Shown: piece by piece, positions 1-6,783 of the stretch
Position numbering within the stretch: position 1 is the first letter of the stretch
Layout of the letters: each line of letters starts with the position of its first letter
Assembly: GCA_012034405.1 (NCBI GenBank)
Contig: JAAVLZ010000016.1
Coordinates: forward strand, 1-64,000
Direction of reading: 5' to 3'
Source: Oscillospiraceae bacterium HV4-5-C5C
GTDB taxonomy: Bacteria; Bacillota; Clostridia; Saccharofermentanales; Fastidiosipilaceae
Length of the DNA: 64,000 nt
Program-made: the position numbers and the translations under genes
Notes under the pieces: model-generated
What the model saw: only the letters and a program-made list of their open reading frames with translations
The model's database searches: none
What the model was told of the DNA's origin: nothing

Positions 1-1
1 T

Positions 2-190
2 TGTGAAGGCTTTTTCGGCAGACTGAAAAACGAACTGTTTTATCCTAGATCATGGTTAGGCTATACCTTGAGCGAGTTTATTCAGGAATTGAATCAGTAT
101 ATGATTTGGTATCGAGACAAACGAATCAAACGATCCCTTGGGAATTTGAGCCCGATTGAATTTAGAAAGAGTCTGGGGTTGATTTCCTAG
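2..190 (+). pseudogene. IS3-family transposase OrfB, 3' end only
   Basis: Reading frame 2 is open from the window edge to TAG at 188-190 and encodes 62 residues typical of the C-terminus of an IS3-family DDE transposase: an E-G-F-F-G-R-L-K-N-E block carrying the last catalytic Glu, a W-Y-R-D-K-R-I-K segment and a final L-S-P-I-E-F-R motif. The gene starts outside the window, so it may be intact there. The following 30 or so bases (about 191-223, ending in TGTACA) look like the right end of this element, which directly abuts a second IS3-type element. Gene identity is clear; subgroup is not. Confidence 0.8.
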
Positions 191-223
191 TCCAAGAAAA
201 TGTCCGCACCCCCGCCCTGTACA
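191..223 (+). mobile_element. Probable right end of the first IS3-type element
   Basis: After the transposase stop the sequence runs through a TGTCCGCACCCC stretch to TGTACA at 218-223. IS3-family right ends often show this arrangement of a short non-coding tail finishing in CA. The sequence after it reads as the C-terminus of a different OrfA, so the boundary is placed near 223. The left end is outside the window, so the inverted repeat cannot be compared. Confidence 0.45.
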
Positions 224-330
224 AAAAAGTAGGACAGTTGACCACTCAGGTCGACTGGCTCAAAAAAAAATCTGAAGAATTGTTTGGATCTGATTGGGAG
301 AGTCAATATACTCCGCGCCCAAAAGGGTAG
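217..330 (+). pseudogene. IS3-family OrfA, C-terminal fragment
   Basis: Frame 1 encodes a short OrfA tail: L-Y-K-K-V-G-Q-L-T-T-Q-V-D-W-L-K-K-K-S-E followed by about 17 residues to TAG at 328-330. The Q-L-T-x-Q-x-x-W-L-K-K-K pattern is the leucine-zipper end of IS3-family OrfA, the protein that carries the helix-turn-helix. The helix-turn-helix part is missing. The run of nine A at 262-270 sits in the overlap with orfB, where IS3 elements normally shift -1; here orfB lies in the +1 (or -2) frame relative to orfA, so the usual shift would hit a stop at 273. Confidence 0.65.
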
Positions 331-1192
331 CAAAGAGCTGCCGGTTTCTACTGCGGCGGATCTGTTGGGTGTAAATCGGACAAGCGCATATTACACTCCG
401 GCTGACCCTTCGGAGCAGGAACTGGCGGCAAAGGACTCGATTGACCGGATGCATACGGACAATCCGGCTTGGGGTTCACGACAGCTATCCAAACAGCTTA
501 AAAAGCAGGGCCTTCCCATTGGGCGTCTGAAAACACGCCGGTATATGCAGGAAATGGGAATCTCCGTGATCTATCCGAAACCCAATCTGTCGAAGACAGC
601 CAAAGGAAATAAAATATATCCCTATTTGCTGCGAAACGCAGTGATTACCCGCCCGAATCAAGCGTGGTCCATTGATATCACCTATATCAAATTGCGCCAT
701 GGCTTTGTCTATCTGACAGCAATGATTGACTGGTACAGCCGCTGCATCGTCGGCTGGGAGTTGGACGACACTTTGGAGACGCCAATGGTGCTGCGCGCCT
801 TGGAAAAAGCATTCAAAACGGCAAAACCCGAAATCCTCAATTCCGATCAGGGCAGTCAGTTTACTGGTCATGACTACATTGAATACGTGGAAAAGAACGC
901 AGTAAAAATCAGCATGGACGGCAAAAGCCGTTGGGCAGACAATATTATGATCGAACGCTGGTTCCGTACCTTAAAATATGACGAGGTTTATTTGAAGGAC
1001 TACGAAAACATCCGGGATGCCCGCAGACAGATCGGCGATTTCATCCACGGGTATAACTTCGAAAAGCTGCATTCAGCCCTTGGGTACCAAACTCCTGCGG
1101 AAAATTATTATTCCGCCTTGGCATCGCGGATCGCATAGCAAAATAATTTGGAATTATCTGGCTCATTAAATTTTCTCCGGATTTTTGTCTTG
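224..1192 (+). mobile_element. Second IS3-family element, left part missing
   Basis: This copy starts inside its orfA, at the point where the first element ends, and runs through a full orfB to about 1192. Past the orfB stop it has an AT-rich tail ending near a TTTTTGTCTTGA block, after which the reading frame of an AraC regulator begins. The first IS therefore probably inserted into orfA of this one, and this one earlier inserted into, or deleted the start of, the araC gene. The exact right end is an inference from where AraC-like coding resumes. Confidence 0.6.
284..1138 (+). CDS. IS3-family transposase OrfB (DDE integrase core)
   Basis: This is a 284-residue transposase subunit that would catalyse strand transfer of the element. 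An N-terminal region with V-N-R-T-S-A-Y-Y is followed by an H-T-D-N-P-x-W-G-S-R helix region and a complete rve integrase core. All three catalytic acids are visible: Asp in S-I-D-I-T-Y-I, Asp in L-N-S-D-Q-G-S-Q-F and Glu in I-E-R-W-F-R-T-L-K. The start is TTG at 284; the frame is open further upstream to 242, and in living elements OrfB is usually made by frameshifting from OrfA. Because orfA is truncated and in an unexpected relative frame, this copy is probably not autonomous although the catalytic domain is intact. Confidence 0.9.
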   Translation: MDLIGRVNILRAQKGSKELPVSTAADLLGVNRTSAYYTPADPSEQELAAKDSIDRMHTDNPAWGSRQLSKQLKKQGLPIGRLKTRRYMQEMGISVIYPKPNLSKTAKGNKIYPYLLRNAVITRPNQAWSIDITYIKLRHGFVYLTAMIDWYSRCIVGWELDDTLETPMVLRALEKAFKTAKPEILNSDQGSQFTGHDYIEYVEKNAVKISMDGKSRWADNIMIERWFRTLKYDEVYLKDYENIRDARRQIGDFIHGYNFEKLHSALGYQTPAENYYSALASRIA

Positions 1193-1218
1193 ACTTTCGA
1201 GCCATTATACTGTATTAC

Positions 1219-2001
1219 GTGGACAATTCAAACCCCCGATACGAGATGCCGTTCCACTGGCACATGGAGCACGAGCTCATCCTCGTGCTGAGCGGAACGT
1301 TCCGGCTCTCGCTGAACGGCGAGCCGTTCGCGCTCAGCGCGGGCGACTGCGCGCTCGTGGCCGACGGCTCCATCCACGGCGGCCATCCGGACGGCTGCAT
1401 CTACGAGTGCGTCGTGTTCGACCTCGAGCGCTTTCTGCCCGGTGCGAGCGTGTGCGGCCAGCGCCTGGCGCGGCTGCGGGAGTCCGGCGCGCGGCTCGAG
1501 GGCGTGTTCGCGGCGCACAGCCGCCCCGCGCAGCTTGTGAGCGCGCTGTTCGAGTCGATGGAGACCGAGCAGACCGGCTATGAGTTCACCACGACGGGCC
1601 TTCTGTGGCAGTTTCTCGGCGAGGTGCTGGCAAAGCGGCTGTACCGCCCCGCGGCGGCGGGGTCGGCGCGGGAGGAAAAGCGCACGCAGGGCATCAAGAA
1701 CGCGCTGCGGCGCATCCGCGAGGAGTACGCCGAGCCGCTGACGCTCGACCAGCTCGCCGCGGACGCCGGGCTCGACCCGAAGTACTTCTGCCGCGTGTTC
1801 CGCCGCATCACGGGCCGCACGCCCATCGACTATCTGCTGTACTACCGCGTGGAGTGCGCCGCGGAGATGCTGTGCGCCTCCTCGGACAGCGTCACGGACG
1901 TGGCGCTCGCGTGCGGCTTCGGCGACGTGAGCTATTTCAGCCGCGTGTTCCGCCGCCTCAAACACGAAACGCCCGGCGAATACCGCCGGGCGCATCAGTA
2001 A
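1219..2001 (+). CDS. AraC-family transcriptional regulator, 5'-truncated by IS3
   Basis: AraC/XylS-type regulator of carbohydrate genes. Residues 1-100 form a cupin-like sensor domain (P-F-H-W-H-M-E-H-E-L metal/sugar-binding-like segment); residues about 160-260 hold the two helix-turn-helix motifs, ending with Y-F-S-R-V-F-R-R and P-G-E-Y-R-R. The frame is open leftward past GTG 1219, and the codons just upstream (1193-1218, reading D-F-R-A-I-I-L-Y-Y) look like native AraC sequence, so the true start was lost where the IS3 element ends near 1192. The DNA-binding half is whole. No ribosome-binding site precedes GTG 1219, so expression may be lost or come from an IS-borne promoter. It lies tail to tail with the SGNH gene. 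Confidence 0.8.
   Translation: MDNSNPRYEMPFHWHMEHELILVLSGTFRLSLNGEPFALSAGDCALVADGSIHGGHPDGCIYECVVFDLERFLPGASVCGQRLARLRESGARLEGVFAAHSRPAQLVSALFESMETEQTGYEFTTTGLLWQFLGEVLAKRLYRPAAAGSAREEKRTQGIKNALRRIREEYAEPLTLDQLAADAGLDPKYFCRVFRRITGRTPIDYLLYYRVECAAEMLCASSDSVTDVALACGFGDVSYFSRVFRRLKHETPGEYRRAHQ
1971..1991 (-). terminator. GC hairpin at the araC/SGNH convergence
   Basis: GCCCGGCG (1971-1978) pairs with CGCCGGGC (1984-1991) around a five-base loop. Read on the minus strand the hairpin is followed by GTTTCGTGTTT, a weak U-rich tail, so it may end transcription of the minus-strand SGNH gene; it lies inside the last codons of the plus-strand regulator. No good U-tract exists on the plus side. Confidence 0.4.
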
Positions 2002-2051
2002 ATCATTCTGCGGGCTACAGGAAGCTACATCCTCCGGATGATTTCCCGTAT

Positions 2052-2654
2052 TTACACATCCTCGCGATGCGCCGCATTTTCCGTCTGCAGTTTCTGCCGT
2101 TCCCTGCGGATCGTTTCCGCCAGGAGTTCCGCCGCCAGACGCGAGCCGTACTCGCTCGGATGAAATCCGTCCTTCGAATACAGGCCACAGACTCCGGCCA
2201 ATTCATAAAACCGCCGTCCCACATCGGCGACCGCAACGCCGCTGCGCGCCGCCGCTTCATGGTATGCATCAAACAGGCGAAGGTACATCTCTTCGTAACC
2301 GATGCCAAGCGAAGCTAGCTTCGCGCTGTCCTTCTGGTACGCCCAAGTGGCGTAGAGGATTGGAAGCGCGCCGCTTTGACGGCTCTGCTCGCACAATTGG
2401 CTCACACTTCGGAAAAATTCACCGGGTGCGATGATCGGTCCTCTGCTCATTTCCTGAAGGATTATGAAGTCCCATCGTCCGTTCTTCAATGCCGGCTGAG
2501 TCAGAGCGCCAAGCTGTGTTGACTCGGACAAATGCTCCGACAGGCACGCGCCGCCGCGGGTATGCTGTACTACTTCTGCTTCTGTCAATTCCGAGAGCAT
2601 GCGCGGCATGTCGTTCTTGAATGTAAAACTGTTTCCAAGCATCAGAATTCACAT
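2052..2654 (-). CDS. SGNH/GDSL hydrolase with an in-frame stop at codon 2
   Basis: Small SGNH-fold esterase, probably a carbohydrate de-acetylase. The G-N-S-F-T block at the N-terminus holds the nucleophile Ser and D-G-F-H-P near the C-terminus holds the Asp-His pair. From ATG 2642 the product is 196 residues. The ribosome-binding site GGAGG (2663-2667) points instead to ATG 2652-2654, whose second codon is TGA (2649-2651), followed by I-L-M-L-G-N-S-F-T. The family commonly begins M-R/K-I-L-M-L-G-N-S-F-T, so a CGA to TGA change is the simple explanation. Translation may restart at ATG 2642. It follows the FAD-oxidoreductase gene on the same strand after a short gap. Confidence 0.7.
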
Positions 2655-2700
2655 ATGGAGAGCCTCCTTGTTGTCGCCTGCGTGCTGACGCCGCGGCGAA

Positions 2701-4452
2701 TTATCTCACGTCAAAAGAGAAAATGTGCGCGTCTGCACTGCCATAGCTTGCGAGCGGGATGAAGCGAACAGCCGTCGCACACACATTGCAGCACACAACG
2801 ACGAGGCGCCGGATGTTGTCATCGATCTGCTCGATCAGTTTCCACTCGCCGTCTTGCGTCCGGTATTCCAGCCGGAAGGTGCGCAGCATCGTCTTTGGGA
2901 ATCCGAAACCGAGCACATCCCGGTATTTGTTGCACACCATCGGATACGTGCGCAGCGTCGCGTCCCCGTCGCAGCTCGTGCGCTCGAGGTCGCTGTCCAG
3001 AATGATTCGGCAGACCCGCACGCGCCGAGGCGCACCGAAGTCATAGCACGCTGCCTTGCCGAACGCGAGGCGGCAGCCGTTGTCCTGCCCGTTCTGCGGA
3101 CGGTCATATCCGTTGCGGAGCACCTCGTGTGTAGCTGCCGCCTGCTCGGTCAGCGCGGGGATCGCGCGGCGGCGGAACGGCAGCCATGCGTCGTCGAACT
3201 GGAGGCGGTCCAGCAGTTCTTCGAGGCGCTGCTCATACACGCCGCGCGGAGTGAGGCCGTCGCGCGCCGCAATGGCCGCGGCCGTCCCGACCGCCTGACC
3301 GATCGTCGCGCACGTCGCCATCACGCGCGTCGCGGACATGGCAGCGTGCGTAGCGCTGATGTTACGCCCGGCGCAGAAGAGATTTTCCACATTGACGGAA
3401 TACATCGCGCGGTACGGAATACCGAACGGACAGGGCGCAGGATGAAAGACGTTGCCCCGCTCGCCGCAGAAGCCGCGCGGGTCGTGGTCGTCCATCGTCC
3501 AGCCGCCGTAGGCCGCGACGTCCTCAAAATGGCCTCCCGCGGCAACATCGTTCTCCGTGACGATGACATCGCCGACGTAGCGGCGGCTCTCGCGCTTTCC
3601 AGGCAGGAATCCGACCCACTCCAGTTCCCAGTTGTCCGCGCCGTGGTCGCCGCGGTTCTTGATGTGATCCCAGATGCCGAACGTGACGCGCAGCAGTTCA
3701 TCGCGCACCTGCTCGGTGTCGCGGATGCTGTCACCCGTGCCACCGAGCTCGATCCACCAGAAGTTCTCCGTTCTGTCCGAGAGGAAGTCGTGTGCGCGGT
3801 TGATCTCCTCGTCCGTCTGATACACATGCGCCCACTTCGGCGGTTTGAAGTCCACCCTGTGATCCGTCTCGCGCGCCTGCAGCAGGCACGACAGCCCCAT
3901 CGTGCAGCTGTCGGACTGTTCCGGCTCGATGTCCTCGCCGAATTCCGATCGTGCCTCGCGCCCTACACGAAATATTGCGCCCGTCAGCGGTGCAAGGACG
4001 CTGTCGCCGGAGCAGTCCGCGAACAGCTTCGCATGGACGCGGTGGCGCGTGTATGTCGTGAGCTGCCAGCCCGTGACGCTTCGGATGCGCGCGCCGTCCA
4101 TCTCCGCCTCCTGACACGAACAGTTCAGGATCATCTCGATCCCCGGCCGAAAGCGGATCTTTTCATAGAGGATGCTGTCCCACACGGAGAAGTTCCGCTG
4201 CGGGTTGCGGTCCATATTTTCCAGCAGGATTTCCTCCAGAATGCCCGTTTCACGGTTGTTCTCGCCGTGGCAGCCGAGCGTCCACATGCGGATTTCGGAC
4301 GAACAGTTGCCGCCGAAGACGGGGCGGTCCTGCATGATCGCGACGCGCGCGCCGTTTCGCGCCGCCGCGATGGCCGCGAGCATTCCGGCAAGGCCGCCGC
4401 CCACGACGCAGAAGTCGACATCATGCTCAATGAGTTCCGGATTTCGATTCAT
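2701..4452 (-). CDS. FAD-dependent oxidoreductase with C-terminal discoidin-like domain
   Basis: A 583-residue flavoprotein of the FAD_oxidored type. The N-terminus has the dinucleotide-binding motif V-V-G-G-G-L-A-G (residues 16-23) and a G-G-N-C-S-S-E block; the flavin-binding signature C-A-G-R-N-I-S and a following T-x-R-V-M-A-T segment lie near the middle. From about residue 440 the protein becomes a beta-rich F5/8 type C-like module. The start is ATG 4452, preceded by AGGAGG at good spacing; the frame is open further upstream but carries no family sequence. Such oxidoreductases are common in glycan-degradation loci of Firmicutes and Planctomycetes and probably act on a sugar or sugar acid; substrate unknown. 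No signal peptide is seen. It follows the araC gene and precedes the SGNH gene. Confidence 0.85.
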   Translation of the reverse strand: MNRNPELIEHDVDFCVVGGGLAGMLAAIAAARNGARVAIMQDRPVFGGNCSSEIRMWTLGCHGENNRETGILEEILLENMDRNPQRNFSVWDSILYEKIRFRPGIEMILNCSCQEAEMDGARIRSVTGWQLTTYTRHRVHAKLFADCSGDSVLAPLTGAIFRVGREARSEFGEDIEPEQSDSCTMGLSCLLQARETDHRVDFKPPKWAHVYQTDEEINRAHDFLSDRTENFWWIELGGTGDSIRDTEQVRDELLRVTFGIWDHIKNRGDHGADNWELEWVGFLPGKRESRRYVGDVIVTENDVAAGGHFEDVAAYGGWTMDDHDPRGFCGERGNVFHPAPCPFGIPYRAMYSVNVENLFCAGRNISATHAAMSATRVMATCATIGQAVGTAAAIAARDGLTPRGVYEQRLEELLDRLQFDDAWLPFRRRAIPALTEQAAATHEVLRNGYDRPQNGQDNGCRLAFGKAACYDFGAPRRVRVCRIILDSDLERTSCDGDATLRTYPMVCNKYRDVLGFGFPKTMLRTFRLEYRTQDGEWKLIEQIDDNIRRLVVVCCNVCATAVRFIPLASYGSADAHIFSFDVR

Positions 4453-4480
4453 GATTGTTCCTCCTGATTTCCGCGTGCCG

Positions 4481-5284
4481 TCAGATCCGGCACGACTTTC
4501 GATAGCGCTGCGGCGGCATGCCGTACCGCCTGCTGAACCGCCGTGAAAAATAGAACTGGTCACAGAAGCCGAGCGTCTCGCTGATCTGCGCCGCGGACAG
4601 CTCTGTATGACGCAAAAGCTCCTCCGCACGGGAAAAGACAGCCTCGTCGATGTACCGTCCGATTGTCATGCCTGTCTGCGCGCGGAACGACTTCTCCAGC
4701 GTGCTCTCGGATACGTGCGCGTGCGCGGCGAGTCCCGCGACCGTCAGCTGCATCGAGAGATTGCCGTGAATGTACGAAACCGCTTCGCGCACGCAGCGGG
4801 CGTACCTTGCACGCCCCGGCGCGACGCCACCGAGTTCGAGCAGCCCCAAAATGTCCGCCATCAGTTCCTGACGCAGATACAGCCCGGCGAGGAGATCGTC
4901 GCTTTTCGCCAGTTCGATCAGACGCCGGATGCGTCCGCTGTCGGCCATTCCCGTCAGCATCCGGCCTCCGGACAGAAGATCGCCACCCGCGTCGTCGTCC
5001 AGCCGGATGTGAAAATACAGCTGTTCCATCCGGGTGCGGCACGCGTATCGGAATGAAAAGCCCACCGGCAGCAGGCAGCACATCCCCGGCTCGAGCGGCA
5101 TGCTGTGACCGTCTTCGGGAACGATGTACGCATCGCCGCCGCAGATATAGTAGAGACGCGCATACGGCGGATTTGTCACCCGTGCCGCCCATTCCCGAGC
5201 GCCCTCGGCGTGGCCACCATCGAGCACGCGCAGTCGAACGCCGTTGACGTTCTGAAGCAGTCCGTCCGATTTTTCGATGTTCAT
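4481..5284 (-). CDS. AraC-family transcriptional regulator
   Basis: A 267-residue AraC/XylS-type regulator with a cupin-like sensing domain (residues 1-150, with a P-L-E-P-G-M-C-C-L-L-P-V-G turn) and a C-terminal two-helix-turn-helix domain (about 165-267). The start ATG 5284 is supported by AAGGAG ten bases upstream; an upstream in-frame ATG has no such site. The gene heads a minus-strand unit with the FAD oxidoreductase and SGNH hydrolase and is divergent from the fucosidase gene across a 142-base region, so it probably controls one or both sides in response to a sugar. Confidence 0.9.
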   Translation of the reverse strand: MNIEKSDGLLQNVNGVRLRVLDGGHAEGAREWAARVTNPPYARLYYICGGDAYIVPEDGHSMPLEPGMCCLLPVGFSFRYACRTRMEQLYFHIRLDDDAGGDLLSGGRMLTGMADSGRIRRLIELAKSDDLLAGLYLRQELMADILGLLELGGVAPGRARYARCVREAVSYIHGNLSMQLTVAGLAAHAHVSESTLEKSFRAQTGMTIGRYIDEAVFSRAEELLRHTELSAAQISETLGFCDQFYFSRRFSRRYGMPPQRYRKSCRI

Positions 5285-5343
5285 ACTCCGACGCTCCTTT
5301 TTGCATTTTCCGGAAAACTCCATATTTCATCCGCTTTTTCTGC

Positions 5344-5372
5344 TTGCAGAACGTCTGCATGCGCCTTATTAT
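5344..5372 (+). promoter_or_regulatory. Promoter of the fucosidase gene
   Basis: TTGCAG (5344-5349) and TATTAT (5367-5372) are separated by exactly 17 bases, an acceptable sigma-A promoter, with the predicted start about 50 bases ahead of the GH29 gene. It lies between the divergent araC and GH29 genes, where an AraC-type activator would bind. Confidence 0.55.
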
Positions 5373-5426
5373 GATGTCAAGAGCGGACGCGGCGCATGCC
5401 GCAGAGCAGAATGGGAGGAATTGTCT

Positions 5427-6743
5427 ATGTCCAATTATGTCACACGCAAAACCCCCGGCGACACCACGTGGTTCCGTCACGACCGCTTCGGGATGTTCAT
5501 TCACTTCGGACTCTACTCGATGCCGGCCCGGCACGAGTGGATCAAGTCGTTTGAGGAAATTCCCGAGGAGAAATACGACCTTTATTTCCGCAATTTCAAT
5601 CCCGATCTGTACGACCCGCGCGAATGGGCCAGACAGGCCAGGGCCGCGGGCATGAAATACGCCGTCATGACGACAAAGCACCACGAGGGCTTCTGCCTGT
5701 TTGATTCGCAGTACACCGATTACAAGAGCACGAACACCCCGGCCGGGCGCGATCTCATCCGCGAATATGTCGACGCATTCCGTGCGGAAGGGCTGCGCAT
5801 CGGCTTCTATTACTCGCTGATTGACTGGCATCATCCGGATTTTCCCATCGACCATCTGCACCCGCGCCGCAGCGATTCGGACGCGTTTGAACAGTCGAAG
5901 AACCGCGACATGCGCCGCTATGCTGAGTACATGCGCAATCAGGTGCGTGAGCTGCTGATGAATTACGGAAAAATCGACGTGCTGTGGTTCGACTACTCAT
6001 ACGATGCGCAGCCCGGCTTTCCGGAGTGGATGTGCGGCAAAGGCAAGGATGACTGGGAGGCCGACAAGCTTATTGCCCTGGCGCGCAGCCTCCAGCCCGG
6101 CATCGTGATCGACAACCGCACGCAGATCGAACAGGACGTGTGGACGCCTGAGCAATATCAAATGCAGAGCTGGCCACGTCATAAGGAGACGGGAGAACTC
6201 GTCACGTGGGAGGCCTGCCAGACGTTCTCCGGCTCGTGGGGCTATTACCGCGACGAGATGACGTGGAAATCGCCGAAAATGCTCGTGCAAATGCTCATCA
6301 ACACCGTGTCGCTCGGCGGCAATCTTCTGATGAACGTCGGGCCCACCGCGCGCGGATATCTCGATCGTCGCGCCGAGGCAGCGCTGAAAGCTTACGCGGA
6401 CTGGATGAAGTACAACAGCCGCTCCATCTACGGCTGCACGATGGCAGAGCCGGAACTGCTGGCGCTGTGTCCGAACGGGTGCAAATTCACGCAGAGCGAG
6501 GACGGAAGGCGCCTGTACATCCATCTGTTCGAGTACCCGTTCCAGTTCCTCGAGCTGAACGGCTTTGCCGGGAAAGTGGAGTACATGCAGTTTTTGCACG
6601 ACGGCAGCGAGCTCCTGTTTGAGGAAAAAGCACTGTCGCATTTCAGCGAGGGGCGCACGCAGCGCGACGATCTGCTGGCCGTCCGGCTGCCCGTTGTCCA
6701 GCCGGACATGCTCGTCCCCGTCATCGAGGTCTTTCTCAAATAA
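5427..6743 (+). CDS. GH29 alpha-L-fucosidase
   Basis: Retaining alpha-L-fucosidase of family GH29, 438 residues, removing terminal fucose from oligosaccharides. The barrel shows F-G-M-F-I-H-F-G-L-Y near residue 25, the substrate-binding T-K-H-H-E-G-F at 83-89 and the nucleophile Asp189 in I-D-V-L-W-F-D; N-V-G-P follows further on. A C-terminal beta domain covers roughly residues 340-438. The start is ATG 5427, with GGGAGG eight bases upstream. No signal peptide, so it should act in the cytoplasm on imported oligosaccharides, which fits the ABC transporter in this locus. The family's usual W-F-D-G reads W-F-D-Y here. Confidence 0.93.
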   Translation: MSNYVTRKTPGDTTWFRHDRFGMFIHFGLYSMPARHEWIKSFEEIPEEKYDLYFRNFNPDLYDPREWARQARAAGMKYAVMTTKHHEGFCLFDSQYTDYKSTNTPAGRDLIREYVDAFRAEGLRIGFYYSLIDWHHPDFPIDHLHPRRSDSDAFEQSKNRDMRRYAEYMRNQVRELLMNYGKIDVLWFDYSYDAQPGFPEWMCGKGKDDWEADKLIALARSLQPGIVIDNRTQIEQDVWTPEQYQMQSWPRHKETGELVTWEACQTFSGSWGYYRDEMTWKSPKMLVQMLINTVSLGGNLLMNVGPTARGYLDRRAEAALKAYADWMKYNSRSIYGCTMAEPELLALCPNGCKFTQSEDGRRLYIHLFEYPFQFLELNGFAGKVEYMQFLHDGSELLFEEKALSHFSEGRTQRDDLLAVRLPVVQPDMLVPVIEVFLK

Positions 6744-6755
6744 GCCGCAAATCAG

Positions 6756-6783
6756 CGGGCCGGAACGCCGGCCCGTCTTTTTT
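6756..6783 (+). terminator. Rho-independent terminator after the fucosidase gene
   Basis: CGGGCCGG (6756-6763) and CCGGCCCG (6768-6775) form an eight-pair GC stem with an AACG loop, followed by TCTTTTTT. It ends the plus-strand fucosidase transcript and borders the stop of the convergent heparinase-like gene. Confidence 0.85.

Noticed and set aside
1228-1995. Long minus-strand open frame (255 codons) over the araC gene
   Set aside because: Low-complexity Arg/Ala-rich translation caused by GC-rich codon bias; no family motifs, while the plus strand encodes a clear AraC protein.
2725-4467. 580-codon plus-strand frame opposite the FAD oxidoreductase gene
   Set aside because: Compositional shadow of the GC-rich minus-strand gene; the flavoprotein motifs are on the minus strand.
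4560-5861. 433-codon minus-strand frame spanning the second araC gene and the start of the fucosidase gene
   Set aside because: Out of frame with both real genes and without recognisable domains; the true starts with ribosome-binding sites conflict with it.
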